A stretch of 64,000 bases of DNA from Staphylococcus caprae. GTDB taxonomy: Bacteria; Bacillota; Bacilli; Staphylococcales; Staphylococcaceae. Position numbers and translations under genes: made by a program. The notes below the pieces were generated by a model. That model was not told where the DNA came from, did not search any database, and was given only the letters and a program-made list of their open reading frames with translations. This document shows, piece by piece, positions 43,221-55,777 of this stretch; position 1 is the stretch's first letter; each line of letters starts with the position of its first letter. The DNA lies in the NCBI RefSeq assembly GCF_002902725.1, contig NZ_PPRT01000005.1, forward strand, positions 26,254 through 90,253, in the 5' to 3' direction.

Positions 43221-44120
43221 TTATGCTTTAACTAAATCATCTAAAGCATTTTTCAAGTTGTTAAATTTAAATTCAAAACCAAGTGCATGTAATTTATTCG
43301 GTAGAACCTTTTGAGTATCGAGAACAACTGTAGACATTTCACCTAGAACTAAGCGCATTGCTAATTTAGGCGCCCATGTTTCATGAGGTTTGTGCATTGC
43401 GCGTGCTAAAGTATAGCCAAATAAATTTTGTCTTTCAGGTATAGGCGCTGTCATATTAAATGGACCATGTGCATCTTTATTACCTATTGTGAATAAAATT
43501 CCTCTAATTAAATCATCAATGTGAATCCATGAATACCATTGTTGTCCTGAACCTAATTTACCACCTACATAGAAACGGTAAGGTAATTCCATTGTTTGCA
43601 ATGCACCGCCATCATCAGAAAGAATAAGTCCGAATCTTCCTAAGACTACGCGAGTTCCGAAGTCTTTGAATTTATTCGCAAAGCGTTCCCATTGATAAAC
43701 AACATCTGATAAGAAATCAAAAGGTAACGTTTTATATAATTCAGTATAACTATAAAATAAATCTGGTGGATAATATCCTATCGCACTAGCATTAAATAAC
43801 ACTTCAGGCTTTTGAGTACGATCTTTAAATAATTCATATAAAGCTTGGGTTGATTGGATGCGACTTACCATCATGATTTGTTTATGTGATTTTGTCCATC
43901 TTTTATTGAGAGTGGCACCTGCTAAGTTTATGACAATATCGATATCTGGAACTTTCTCTTGCCAACCCTCTTTTGACCAATTGACATATGAAATCTTAGC
44001 GTCGTTCGAAGTTTTATCTTGTCTTGTTAAGATCGTAATATGTGCATCGGTTTGCTTGATTTCATTTACTAAGTGGGAACCTACCATTCCTGTTCCACCT
44101 GTAATTAAATAGTGTTTCAT
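43221..44120 (-). CDS. TIGR01777-type NAD(P)-dependent epimerase/SDR protein
   Basis: This 299-residue atypical short-chain dehydrogenase has a Rossmann motif [11 protein letters not shown] at residues 8-18, [12 protein letters not shown], the active-site-like FNASAIGYY, and a C-terminal DUF1731 segment ([20 protein letters not shown]). The family includes SulA-like and YfhF-like proteins with no proven substrate. In S. aureus the homologue lies beside clpP and next to the sRNA RsaH, as here. Confidence 0.88.
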   Translation of the reverse strand: MKHYLITGGTGMVGSHLVNEIKQTDAHITILTRQDKTSNDAKISYVNWSKEGWQEKVPDIDIVINLAGATLNKRWTKSHKQIMMVSRIQSTQALYELFKDRTQKPEVLFNASAIGYYPPDLFYSYTELYKTLPFDFLSDVVYQWERFANKFKDFGTRVVLGRFGLILSDDGGALQTMELPYRFYVGGKLGSGQQWYSWIHIDDLIRGILFTIGNKDAHGPFNMTAPIPERQNLFGYTLARAMHKPHETWAPKLAMRLVLGEMSTVVLDTQKVLPNKLHALGFEFKFNNLKNALDDLVKA

Positions 44121-44263
44121 TATTTCACCTCATTTTGAAAAATTAAAGCGCTAACCTTATTGATAGTCATTATTGATATTCAAATTTTATACATTTTTTA
44201 GCCAATAAGATGTCAAATACTTTTTTTAATTTGCATTTAAAATTAAAAGATATCAGTTATAAT

Positions 44264-44395
44264 GAACTTGTACCTTCGATAATTAATTAAACATCTCTTA
44301 ATTAGTATGAGTATACCCCATAATATACTAACGAAGGTAAATTTTGACTCCCTTTAGTAGTGGATCCATGCGAGCAACGTATGGATCCTTTTTAT
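44264..44395 (+). ncRNA. rsaH: Small regulatory RNA RsaH
   Basis: The -10 box TATAAT is at 44258-44263. The RNA begins with a hairpin TACCTTCG (44271-44278) / CGAAGGTA (44332-44339), then a single-stranded TGACTCCCTTT carrying the UCCC seed typical of RsaE/RsaH-type staphylococcal sRNAs. It ends with terminator GGATCCAT / ATGGATCC plus T5 (44362-44393). The location beyond the clpP-SDR genes matches the S. aureus RsaH locus. It is expected to pair with C-rich seed to Shine-Dalgarno sequences of metabolic mRNAs. The rest of the 394-bp gap shows nothing else. Confidence 0.82.
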
Positions 44396-44514
44396 TTGTA
44401 TTTTAAGGTATAATTATTGCTTTATACAAAAATTATTTTGATGAATATAAAATCTACAATCATTGTTTAATTTGTATTATTAATGGTTAAAAACAAATTA
44501 CATTATTTAATTAC

Positions 44515-44697
44515 TTAACCAATCATCCATTTTACAAAAAGTATGATAAATATAATAAAAGATGTAATGATAAATCCGGCAACATGATTCGTTTTTTCTT
44601 CCTCATAATTATCATTCTCAATCATCATATATTTTAAACTTTTTTTAGACTTACTTTTTAAAAATTCATCATCATTAAATTCATACATAAACATCAC
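44515..44697 (-). CDS. Small predicted single-span membrane protein
   Basis: This 60-residue frame has a charged N-terminus (EFNDDEFLKSKSKKSLKYMM) and one C-terminal hydrophobic helix (about 41-58, GFIITSFIIFIILFVKWMIG). Three ATG codons lie within the first five positions, and only a weak ribosome site (GGTACGTG) is seen. Plausible but unproven; no family recognised. The gap from here to 45006 holds no clear element. Confidence 0.42.
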   Translation of the reverse strand: MMFMYEFNDDEFLKSKSKKSLKYMMIENDNYEEEKTNHVAGFIITSFIIFIILFVKWMIG

Positions 44698-45006
44698 GTA
44701 CCATTCGTATTAAGTTTAGATTAAGTTACTAAAAAAATAATGTTCACCTATGTGTATGATGTTATCATATACAGGATAGATATTTGTAAACGTACAACTT
44801 TTAAGTAATGATAATTTATTGCAATTATTACATAGTTAGTTCATTATAATAAGTTGAATTCTGTAGTTTCGTCATAATAAGTAATTGTAATGCGTTGAGG
44901 ACATCCTTAATTAAATGTAATGAACAAGATTGAAATGCACATTTAACAACATAGATATTTTTATTATAAATTAATTCCTAATAATTGAAAGAGAGGTAAG
45001 TAGAGA

Positions 45007-45669
45007 ATGAGTGGCATGGCAAAAATAATTAGCACAATTATAGTATTATTATTACTAATTGGCTTAGCATTTGGAATATTCTCTTTTATAGATAGTTCAA
45101 AAAAAGCGAATGAACGACTTAATAGTGAAAAAACAGAACAACATGATAAGTCTAAAGAGGATAAAAAAGATAAAGATAAAGACAAAGACAAGAAAAAAGA
45201 TAAAAAGTCTGATGAGAATAGCATGAACACGACACAACAAACGCAACAAACTCAGCAAACGCAACAGACTCAACAAACACCGCCGCCGACTAAGCAAGCA
45301 CCAACCCAACAAAGAAATACGCAAGAAACACAACAAACAAAACAACAGAAAAAACAACCACGTTCAACGCAAGAAACTAAAACTGATGAAAAATCATCAC
45401 AACAACCTAAAACACAAGAAAAAGAGGAACCAAAAGAAGATAATGCTTCTAAAGAACAACCAAGTTCAGAAGAGAAACCATCTTCTCAACAACCTCGTTC
45501 ACAACAAAATAGCTCTCAGCAAAAGCAATCTAATAATAGTAATCAATCTGCGCAAAGAAATACAAGTCAGTCACAACAGTCAAGCGGTCAAAGAAATTCT
45601 AGTCAGTCACAACAATCAAGCAGTCAAAACTCAAATAGTAATCAATCACATAGTTCAAACGAAGATTAA
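45007..45669 (+). CDS. Membrane-anchored Gln/Ser-rich low-complexity protein
   Basis: This 220-residue protein has one N-terminal membrane helix (about 6-28, IISTIIVLLLLIGLAFGIFSF) and the rest outside. There is a Lys/Asp block (about 48-68), a (TQQ)n tract (about 76-92), then Ser/Gln/Asn repeats including two near-identical NTSQSQQSSGQR / NSSQSQQSSSQ units. The DNA has a 9-bp period (ACGCAACAA-like) from about 45230. GAGAGG precedes the ATG. Likely an exported spacer-like surface protein; function unknown. The repeats could change length by slippage. Confidence 0.78.
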   Translation: MSGMAKIISTIIVLLLLIGLAFGIFSFIDSSKKANERLNSEKTEQHDKSKEDKKDKDKDKDKKKDKKSDENSMNTTQQTQQTQQTQQTQQTPPPTKQAPTQQRNTQETQQTKQQKKQPRSTQETKTDEKSSQQPKTQEKEEPKEDNASKEQPSSEEKPSSQQPRSQQNSSQQKQSNNSNQSAQRNTSQSQQSSGQRNSSQSQQSSSQNSNSNQSHSSNED

Positions 45670-45676
45670 TAGTTTA

Positions 45677-45709
45677 AGCCAATGTCCACTTTTAGGGCAT
45701 TGGCTTTTT
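45677..45709. terminator. Terminator between convergent genes
   Basis: AGCCAATGTCC pairs with GGGCATTGGCT; T5 follows on the plus strand, for the gene ending at 45669. On the minus strand only a short T-run follows. Confidence 0.82.
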
Positions 45710-45718
45710 AAGTACATA

Positions 45719-45967
45719 TTAAAATAACCAGTAGATTAACATCGATAAGAGAAATGAAATAAACATAATTGAAAAGCAGCCTATAGAACATCCACAACCC
45801 GTATGTGTGCAACCATAAGAATATGTTTTATTGATGGTCTTACCATTTTCATATTGATGATGTTTATATGTAGACTGATGATTTTTAAAATAATCATCAT
45901 CTTTATAACGTGAATCATCTGGTTCGATGACTTCTATTTTATCCCCGGAATGTTTGTTGTTTGTCAT
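45719..45967 (-). CDS. Small protein with Cys/Gly cluster and C-terminal membrane helix
   Basis: This 82-residue protein has a polar, charged N-terminal 45 residues, then YGCTHTGCGCSIGCF (four closely spaced cysteines) leading into a membrane helix (about 64-81). GAAGGG lies before the ATG. The cysteine cluster next to the membrane could bind metal or be acylated; both are guesses. No family recognised. The gap to 46180 shows nothing further. Confidence 0.65.
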   Translation of the reverse strand: MTNNKHSGDKIEVIEPDDSRYKDDDYFKNHQSTYKHHQYENGKTINKTYSYGCTHTGCGCSIGCFSIMFISFLLSMLIYWLF

Positions 45968-46191
45968 TAATATCCCTTCTTTATAAAAAGCTTCATAACA
46001 ATTTAATTATAAATGAAATGATTATGTAATCAAAACGAATGATTATTCACAAAACACCGTGGGTAAAATTATCTCGTAAAGGTAATAACACAAAAATGTG
46101 AACTTTTTGGCGTCGTGAGATAGCAAAATCTAGATGTAAACGTTTTATTGTTAACTTTAATAAATATTAATAAAATTTTGAGTTAATTTGC

Positions 46192-46220
46192 TTGCAATTT
46201 ATTATACGCAATAGTACTAT
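46192..46220 (+). promoter_or_regulatory. Promoter of the glycolytic (cggR-gapA) operon
   Basis: TTGCAA (46192-46197), 17-bp spacer, TACTAT (46215-46220), upstream of the putative CggR operator. Confidence 0.55.
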
Positions 46221-46245
46221 TGCATGTGTAAAGAGGTTAATTTTT

Positions 46246-46259
46246 GTCCCAGGTGGGAC
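46246..46259 (+). promoter_or_regulatory. Probable CggR operator
   Basis: GTCCC-AGGT-GGGAC is a perfect 5-bp inverted repeat just downstream of the promoter, followed by AAAGTC. It resembles the CGGGAC/GTCCC elements bound by Bacillus CggR. Repression would be lifted by fructose-1,6-bisphosphate. Confidence 0.6.
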
Positions 46260-46332
46260 TTAAAAAGTCAACCAACGGTTGTGAGCGACCCCTTAGATAC
46301 CTTTTTATAAAGATATAAGGAGGAAGGTAGTA

Positions 46333-47346
46333 TTGAAAGACTTAATGAAAGTTCAACAAAAGCTCATACCTGATCTTGTAGATAAGATGTATCGACGTTT
46401 TTCAATTTTAACTACTATCTCACAAAATCAACCAGTTGGAAGACGAAGTTTAAGTGAGCACATGGATATGACTGAAAGGGTCTTACGATCTGAAACAGAC
46501 ATGTTAAAGAAACAAGAATTAATCAGAGTCAAATCAACTGGCATGGAAATCACTAATGAAGGAACCGAAGTATTATCTCAATTAAATGATTACTTCAATG
46601 TATATAGTGATGACAATAAAATGGCTCGAGCAATCAGAGATAAATTTCACATCAAAGATGTTCACGTCATTCCAGGGGATTCAGATTCTAATCAAACAGT
46701 TAAAAGAGAAATGGGAAGACAAGCTGGTCAGTTAGTTGAAAGCATTCTTTACGAAGATGCCATTGTTTCAGTAACTGGTGGATCTACAATGGCTTATGTA
46801 AGTGAATCCATTCATTTACTTCCATTCAATGTATTCTTCGTGCCGGCGAGAGGTGGACTTGGTGAAAACATGGTCTACCAAGCAAATACCATTTCATCAA
46901 GCATGGCTCAACAAGCTGGTGGTTATTATACAACGTTATATGTACCAGATAATGTGAGTGAAACGACATATAACACATTAATGTTAGAACCATCAGTTAT
47001 TCACACGCTCGATAAAATAAAACAAGCAAATGTTACCATACATGGCATTGGTGATGCGCTGAAGATGGCGCATCGACGTCAATCACCTGAAGAAGTGATT
47101 GATAAACTTCAACATCATCAAGCCGTTGGAGAAGCTTTTGGATATTATTTTGATGCTCAAGGGAAGGTAGTTCATAAAGTGAAAACAATCGGACTACAAT
47201 TAGAAGACCTTGAGAGTAAAGATTTTATCTTTGCTGTAGCAGGTGGGCAATCTAAAGGAGAAGCGATTAAAGCTTATCTTTCTATTGCACCTGACAACAC
47301 TGTACTCATTACAGATGAAGCTGCAGCGAAAGTAATTTTACAATAG
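46333..47346 (+). CDS. cggR: Central glycolytic genes regulator CggR (GapR)
   Basis: This 337-residue SorC/DeoR-type repressor has an N-terminal winged helix (about 18-70, GRRSLSEHMDMTERVLRSETDMLK) and a C-terminal sugar-phosphate-binding domain (about 90-337) with SVTGGSTMAYV and PARGGLG. It represses the downstream glycolytic genes and is released by fructose-1,6-bisphosphate. It appears to start at TTG 46333, with AAGGAGGAAGG upstream. First gene of the operon. Confidence 0.94.
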   Translation: MKDLMKVQQKLIPDLVDKMYRRFSILTTISQNQPVGRRSLSEHMDMTERVLRSETDMLKKQELIRVKSTGMEITNEGTEVLSQLNDYFNVYSDDNKMARAIRDKFHIKDVHVIPGDSDSNQTVKREMGRQAGQLVESILYEDAIVSVTGGSTMAYVSESIHLLPFNVFFVPARGGLGENMVYQANTISSSMAQQAGGYYTTLYVPDNVSETTYNTLMLEPSVIHTLDKIKQANVTIHGIGDALKMAHRRQSPEEVIDKLQHHQAVGEAFGYYFDAQGKVVHKVKTIGLQLEDLESKDFIFAVAGGQSKGEAIKAYLSIAPDNTVLITDEAAAKVILQ

Positions 47347-47371
47347 TAATAAAAAGTTTAATACTTTTTAA

Positions 47372-48409
<1,038 letters not shown>

Positions 48410-48538
48410 TTGAACCATAGTGTATAAGCACGTTATTCAAGTTATTTAAAGTACACATGCGAAGAGATTGAACTCTTCCAAATCTTCATAATTTGATTAG
48501 TGCTCTGTACTGTTTAATTAGATATAAAAGCTTATGAG

Positions 48539-48576
48539 TAAGCGGGGAGCACAGACGCTTCTCCGCTTATTTTTAT
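48539..48576 (+). terminator. Terminator-like hairpin between gapA and pgk
   Basis: AAGCGGGGAGC pairs with GCTTCTCCGCTT, followed by T5. It probably ends part of the cggR-gapA transcripts and lowers read-through into pgk. Confidence 0.8.
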
Positions 48577-48610
48577 ATAAAGTTTTCCTATTAAAAGGAG
48601 GAAATTAATA

Positions 48611-49801
48611 ATGGCTAAAAAAATCGTTTCAGATTTAGATTTAAAAGGTAAAGTAGTTCTCGAACGTGCAGACTTTAACGTTCCTTTAAAAGATGGAAAA
48701 ATCACAAACGATAACCGTATTGTTCAAGCATTACCAACTATTAAATACATCATCGAACAAGGTGGTAAATTAGTATTATTCTCTCATTTAGGTAAAGTGA
48801 AAGAAGAAAGCGATAAAGCAGGTTTATCTTTAAAACCTGTAGCAGACGATTTATCTGAGAAATTAGGTAAAGAAGTTACTTTCGTTCCTGAAACTCGTGG
48901 TGAAAAACTAGAAACTGCTATTAAAAACCTAAATGAAGGTGATGTATTATTAGTTGAAAATACACGTTTCGAAGATATCGATGGTAAAAAAGAATCTAAA
49001 AATGACCCTGAATTAGGTAAATATTGGGCTTCATTAGGCGATGTATTTGTTAACGATGCTTTCGGTACAGCTCACCGTGAACATGCTTCAAATGTAGGGA
49101 TTTCTACACACTTAGAAACAGCAGCTGGTTACTTAATGGAAAAAGAAATTAAATTTATCGGTGGCGTAGTTAACGACCCACATAAACCAGTTGTAGCAAT
49201 CCTTGGTGGAGCTAAAGTATCAGATAAAATCAATGTAATTAAAAACTTAGTGAATATCGCTGACAAAATTTTAATTGGTGGCGGTATGGCTTACACATTT
49301 ATGAAAGCACAAGGAAAAGAAATCGGTCTTTCATTATTAGAAGAAGATAAAATTGATTTTGCAAAAGATCTATTAGAAAACAATGGCGACCAAATCGTTT
49401 TACCAGTAGATTGTAAAGTTGCTAAAGAATTCTCTAATGATGCTAAAATCACTGAAGTATCCATTGATGATATCCCTGCAGACCAAGAAGCAATGGATAT
49501 TGGACCTAAAACGGTTGAATTATTCAATAAAGAATTACAAGGCGCTCATACAGTAGTATGGAATGGACCAATGGGTGTATTCGAATTCAGTAACTTTGCC
49601 CAAGGTACTATCGGCGTTTGTGAATCTATTGCTAACTTAAAAGACGCTACGACTATTATCGGTGGTGGTGACTCTGCAGCAGCTGCAATTTCACTTGGAT
49701 TTGAAGATGATTTCACACATATCTCAACTGGTGGCGGCGCGTCATTAGAATATCTTGAAGGTAAAGAATTACCTGGAATTAAAGCAATTAATAATAAATA
49801 A
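48611..49801 (+). CDS. pgk: Phosphoglycerate kinase
   Basis: This 396-residue enzyme makes ATP from 1,3-bisphosphoglycerate. It has the signature [15 protein letters not shown] near residue 15, the FSHLGK segment, the ADP-binding GGAKVSDK, and the C-terminal [19 protein letters not shown] precedes the ATG. Second cluster of the glycolytic operon. Confidence 0.97.
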   Translation: MAKKIVSDLDLKGKVVLERADFNVPLKDGKITNDNRIVQALPTIKYIIEQGGKLVLFSHLGKVKEESDKAGLSLKPVADDLSEKLGKEVTFVPETRGEKLETAIKNLNEGDVLLVENTRFEDIDGKKESKNDPELGKYWASLGDVFVNDAFGTAHREHASNVGISTHLETAAGYLMEKEIKFIGGVVNDPHKPVVAILGGAKVSDKINVIKNLVNIADKILIGGGMAYTFMKAQGKEIGLSLLEEDKIDFAKDLLENNGDQIVLPVDCKVAKEFSNDAKITEVSIDDIPADQEAMDIGPKTVELFNKELQGAHTVVWNGPMGVFEFSNFAQGTIGVCESIANLKDATTIIGGGDSAAAAISLGFEDDFTHISTGGGASLEYLEGKELPGIKAINNK

Positions 49802-49963
49802 TTATTAATCGACGCTTAGTTAAGGCGTAAGTTTCTAAATGAAATGATTTGGGAAAATGAACAAGTGAAAGCCACAGCAAGCTTTCATGTTTAAACCTTA
49901 AGTTATTCAAGTATTGATCGATATAAACTTTTAAATTTAACACTAAATTATTAAGGAGTGTAA

Positions 49964-50728
<765 letters not shown>

Positions 50729-50730
50729 TT

Positions 50731-52248
50731 ATGGCTAAGAAACCAACTGCCTTAATCATCCTAGATGGTTTTGCAAATCGTGAAAGTGAACATGGCAACG
50801 CTGTTAAATTAGCAAACAAACCTAATTTTGATCGCTATTATGAGAAATACCCAACGACTCAAATTGAAGCAAGTGGTTTAGATGTAGGTCTTCCAGAAGG
50901 ACAAATGGGTAACTCTGAAGTTGGTCACATGAACATCGGTGCTGGACGAATCGTATATCAAAGTTTAACTCGTATTAACAAATCAATCGAAGATGGAGAA
51001 TTCTTTGAAAATGATGTGTTAAACAACGCAATTAAACATGTAAAAGATAACAACTCAGCACTTCACGTGTTTGGTTTACTATCAGATGGTGGTGTTCACA
51101 GTCACTATAAACACTTATTTGCAATCTTAGAATTAGCTAAAAAACAAGGTGTAGATAAAGTTTACGTGCACGCTTTCTTAGATGGTCGTGACGTTGATCA
51201 AAAATCTGCCCTCAAATATATTGAAGAAACTGAAGCTAAATTCAAAGAATTAGGCGTTGGCCAATTCGCTTCAGTGTCTGGACGTTATTATGCAATGGAT
51301 CGTGATAAACGTTGGGACCGTGAACAGAAAGCTTACAATGCTATCCGTAACTTTGAAGGCCCAACATACGCTTCAGCTAAAGAAGGTGTAGAAGCGAATT
51401 ACAGTAATGACGTTACTGATGAATTCGTTGAACCATTCATTATTGATAATCAAAATAATGGCGTTAATGACGGCGATGCTGTTGTATTCTACAACTTCCG
51501 TCCTGATAGAGCTGCTCAACTTTCAGAAATTTTCACTAATAAAGCATTTGATGGTTTCGAAGTTGAACAAGTTAAAGATTTATTCTATGCAACGTTCACT
51601 AAATACAATGACGATGTAGATGCTGAAGTTGTATTTGAAAAAGTTGACTTAAACAATACAATTGGTGAAGTCGCACAAAACAATAATTTAAAACAATTAC
51701 GTATTGCTGAAACTGAAAAGTATCCTCACGTGACTTACTTTATGAGTGGGGGTCGTAACGAGGAATTTGAAGGAGAACGTCGTCGTCTTATCGACTCTCC
51801 AAAAGTTGCTACGTATGATTTAAAACCAGAAATGAGTGCATATGAAGTTAAAGATGCACTTTTAGAAGAGTTAGACAAAGGTGATTTAGATTTAATCTTA
51901 TTAAACTTTGCTAACCCTGACATGGTAGGTCATAGTGGTATGCTTGAACCTACAATTAAAGCAATTGAAGCTGTAGACGAATGTCTTGGCGAAGTTGTAG
52001 ATAAGATTTTAGAAATGGATGGTTATGCTATTATCACTGCTGACCATGGTAACTCAGATCAAGTGTTAACAGATGATGATCAACCTATGACTACGCATAC
52101 AACTAATCCAGTTCCAGTTATTGTTACTAAAGAAGGCGTAACTTTACGTGAAACAGGTCGATTAGGAGATTTAGCTCCTACATTATTAGACTTGTTAAAT
52201 GTAGAACAACCTTCTGATATGACTGGTGAATCATTGATTAATCATTAA
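50731..52248 (+). CDS. gpmI: 2,3-bisphosphoglycerate-independent phosphoglycerate mutase
   Basis: This 505-residue manganese-dependent alkaline-phosphatase-superfamily enzyme converts 3- to 2-phosphoglycerate. Metal and catalytic segments are [10 protein letters not shown] (Asp), [17 protein letters not shown] (catalytic Ser of NSE), [13 protein letters not shown] and [17 protein letters not shown] lies within the tpiA end, 2 bp away, giving tight coupling. Confidence 0.97.
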   Translation: MAKKPTALIILDGFANRESEHGNAVKLANKPNFDRYYEKYPTTQIEASGLDVGLPEGQMGNSEVGHMNIGAGRIVYQSLTRINKSIEDGEFFENDVLNNAIKHVKDNNSALHVFGLLSDGGVHSHYKHLFAILELAKKQGVDKVYVHAFLDGRDVDQKSALKYIEETEAKFKELGVGQFASVSGRYYAMDRDKRWDREQKAYNAIRNFEGPTYASAKEGVEANYSNDVTDEFVEPFIIDNQNNGVNDGDAVVFYNFRPDRAAQLSEIFTNKAFDGFEVEQVKDLFYATFTKYNDDVDAEVVFEKVDLNNTIGEVAQNNNLKQLRIAETEKYPHVTYFMSGGRNEEFEGERRRLIDSPKVATYDLKPEMSAYEVKDALLEELDKGDLDLILLNFANPDMVGHSGMLEPTIKAIEAVDECLGEVVDKILEMDGYAIITADHGNSDQVLTDDDQPMTTHTTNPVPVIVTKEGVTLRETGRLGDLAPTLLDLLNVEQPSDMTGESLINH

Positions 52249-52267
52249 TTTTGATTATAAAAACACT

Positions 52268-52305
52268 CAAATTTTGGGAGGAATAAACGTACTCCCGAAA
52301 TTTGA
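52268..52305 (+). other. Strong hairpin between gpmI and eno
   Basis: TCAAATTTTGGGAG pairs with CTCCCGAAATTTGA (one G-U), with no T-run after it. It may be an mRNA-stabilising or processing structure. A TATAAT-like element (CTATAATAGC, near 52350) after it could give eno its own promoter. Confidence 0.6.
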
Positions 52306-52356
52306 ATATTACTTAGTAGAATTATTTTATTAAAATTATAAATAGGGCTATAATAG

Positions 52357-53691
<1,335 letters not shown>

Positions 53692-53760
53692 TATCTCTAT
53701 AGCTAAATAAAAGAGTTCACGCTTATATCTTTAGGTTTCACGCCCTAAAGTAAATCTATT

Positions 53761-53795
53761 CCCGTTACAGAGTTGAGGCTGTAACGGGTTTTTTA
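53761..53795 (+). terminator. Terminator after eno
   Basis: CCCGTTACAG pairs with CTGTAACGGG, followed by T6. Confidence 0.93.
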
Positions 53796-53935
53796 TGTAG
53801 AGAAACACAGTGGATTGGTGAAAAATTGATGTGTTTGATTTAACATCAAACCTTTTGAGTGAGGGACATCTCATTTAATTTACTTCGCTAAACTGATATA
53901 ATTAATGAAAGTAATTCGTAAAAAGGAGTACCGTT

Positions 53936-54403
53936 ATGGCAGATATCACAGAGTCAAGCGCTAGAGAAATAAGAGCCGGACGTTTAATCGCGATCAGTTC
54001 CTTTATATTTTGTATCTTACTTATTATTCATCATTTTGTAGTATTAGATGAAACCACGGCGAAATCATTGTTATCTTTAGCAGGACAGAAAACGTCAGAC
54101 ACTGCTGTGCATAATATTTTAAATAGTGATAGATATACTGGTGTCATGTACATTCTTGCTTACTTAGCAGGTGTTGTTGCACTATGGAATCGTCATCCCT
54201 ATTTATGGTGGTTTATGTTTGCAGTTTATGTATCTAATGCTTTATTCACGTTAGTGAATTTATACATGTTTGTACAAGCAATTTTAGATGTGAAGAACGT
54301 GATCGCAATTTTACCAATCTTAATCGTTGTGATTGGCTCAATTGTTTTAGCAATTTATATGTTAGTCGTGTCAATCGCTCGTAAAAGCACTTTTAATAGA
54401 TAG
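53936..54403 (+). CDS. Conserved staphylococcal four-helix membrane protein
   Basis: This 155-residue protein has about four membrane helices (17-37, 70-85, 90-118, 126-147) and a conserved-looking aromatic stretch WNRHPYLWWFMFAVYVSN. AAAAGGAG precedes the ATG. It lies between eno and secG and is not recognised beyond a staphylococcal hypothetical; function unknown. Confidence 0.75.
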   Translation: MADITESSAREIRAGRLIAISSFIFCILLIIHHFVVLDETTAKSLLSLAGQKTSDTAVHNILNSDRYTGVMYILAYLAGVVALWNRHPYLWWFMFAVYVSNALFTLVNLYMFVQAILDVKNVIAILPILIVVIGSIVLAIYMLVVSIARKSTFNR

Positions 54404-54423
54404 AAGTTTGATAATACGAATAG

Positions 54424-54705
<282 letters not shown>

Positions 54706-54745
54706 ATAATAAGTTATTGAATGAAGTAAATGAATCTAATCAAGT

Positions 54746-54832
54746 CTGATGTATAATGTGATAAAGGAACACTATCCAACATTCCCATTTGACATCAGCC
54801 TGAGTCCGACGATATGCTTGTCGGGCTTTTTT
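54746..54832 (+). ncRNA. Structured RNA region with terminator downstream of secG
   Basis: CTGATGT (54746-54752) pairs with ACATCAG (54792-54798), enclosing AATGT / ACATT, and an ATTCCCATT single strand lies between. A terminator GTCCGAC / GTCGGGC plus T6 follows at 54804-54832. It could be just a structured secG 3' end, or a small RNA. The TATAAT at 54752-54757 lies inside the stem, so an independent start is possible but has no clear -35. The rest of the gap to 55005 shows nothing. Confidence 0.4.
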
Positions 54833-55005
54833 ATTTTATAATAGATGATAGCAATGTTTTTAACACCTGTAATTAAGGGAATAGTCCAATTATGCATTTA
54901 TCAAAGATTCAATTTATTTTTGAAAATGAAATCAATAACCTTAAATGATTTAAAGTTTAAATAGAGCTATCTAGTTCTCAATGAAAAGGGAGAGGAATTC
55001 AAACC

Positions 55006-55746
55006 ATGCAAATTAAACTACCGAGACCATTCTTTTTCGAAGAAGGAAAACGAGCTGTATTATTACTACATGGTTTCACTGGAAATTCAGCTGATGTGAG
55101 ACAATTAGGTCGTTACCTTCAGAAAAAGGGTTATACATCATATGCACCTCAATATGAAGGGCATTCAGCACCACCAGAGGAAATTTTAAAATCTAGCCCT
55201 TACGTATGGTTTAAGGATGTTTTAGATGGTTATGATTATCTAGTCGATCAAGGCTATGAGGAAATTGCTGTAGCCGGATTGTCACTAGGTGGGGTCTTCG
55301 CATTGAAGTTAAGCTTAAATCGCGATGTGAAGGGTATTGTAACAATGTGTGCACCAATGGATGGTAAGACTGAAGGAACAATATATGAAGGTTTTCTAGA
55401 ATATGCCCGTAATTTTAAAAAGTATGAAGGCAAGGATCAGGAAACCATTGATAGAGAAATGGAGGATTTCCATCCTACAGAAACGCTTAAAGAGCTCAGT
55501 GACACATTGAAACGTGGCAAAGAACAAGTAGATGAGGTTATTGAACCTATTCTAGTTATACAAGCAGAGCAAGATAAAATGATTGATCCTCAATCAGCAA
55601 ATTATATATACGAACATGTTGATTCTGATGAGAAAGACATCAAGTGGTATCATGAATCTGGTCATGTGATTACAATTGATAAAGAGAAAGAACAGGTCTT
55701 TGAAGATGTTTATCAATTTTTAGAATCATTAGATTGGACAGAATAA
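55006..55746 (+). CDS. est: Carboxylesterase (Est30-like alpha/beta hydrolase)
   Basis: This 246-residue hydrolase opens LLLHGFTGNSADV (oxyanion loop). It has the nucleophile Ser93 in AGLSLGGVF, an Asp at 190 (IQAEQD) and His220 (ESGHVITID), giving a full triad. It closely follows the pattern of Geobacillus Est30, which cleaves short-chain esters. GGGAGAGG precedes the ATG. It is followed 31 bp later by rnr and is probably cotranscribed with it. Confidence 0.92.
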   Translation: MQIKLPRPFFFEEGKRAVLLLHGFTGNSADVRQLGRYLQKKGYTSYAPQYEGHSAPPEEILKSSPYVWFKDVLDGYDYLVDQGYEEIAVAGLSLGGVFALKLSLNRDVKGIVTMCAPMDGKTEGTIYEGFLEYARNFKKYEGKDQETIDREMEDFHPTETLKELSDTLKRGKEQVDEVIEPILVIQAEQDKMIDPQSANYIYEHVDSDEKDIKWYHESGHVITIDKEKEQVFEDVYQFLESLDWTE

Positions 55747-55777
55747 AAAGATGAAGAAGTAAGAAAGGAGGGGCATA

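Noticed and set aside
45097..45727. Overlapping frames across the Gln-rich gene
   Set aside because: They arise from the repetitive codon pattern of 45007-45669 in other frames.
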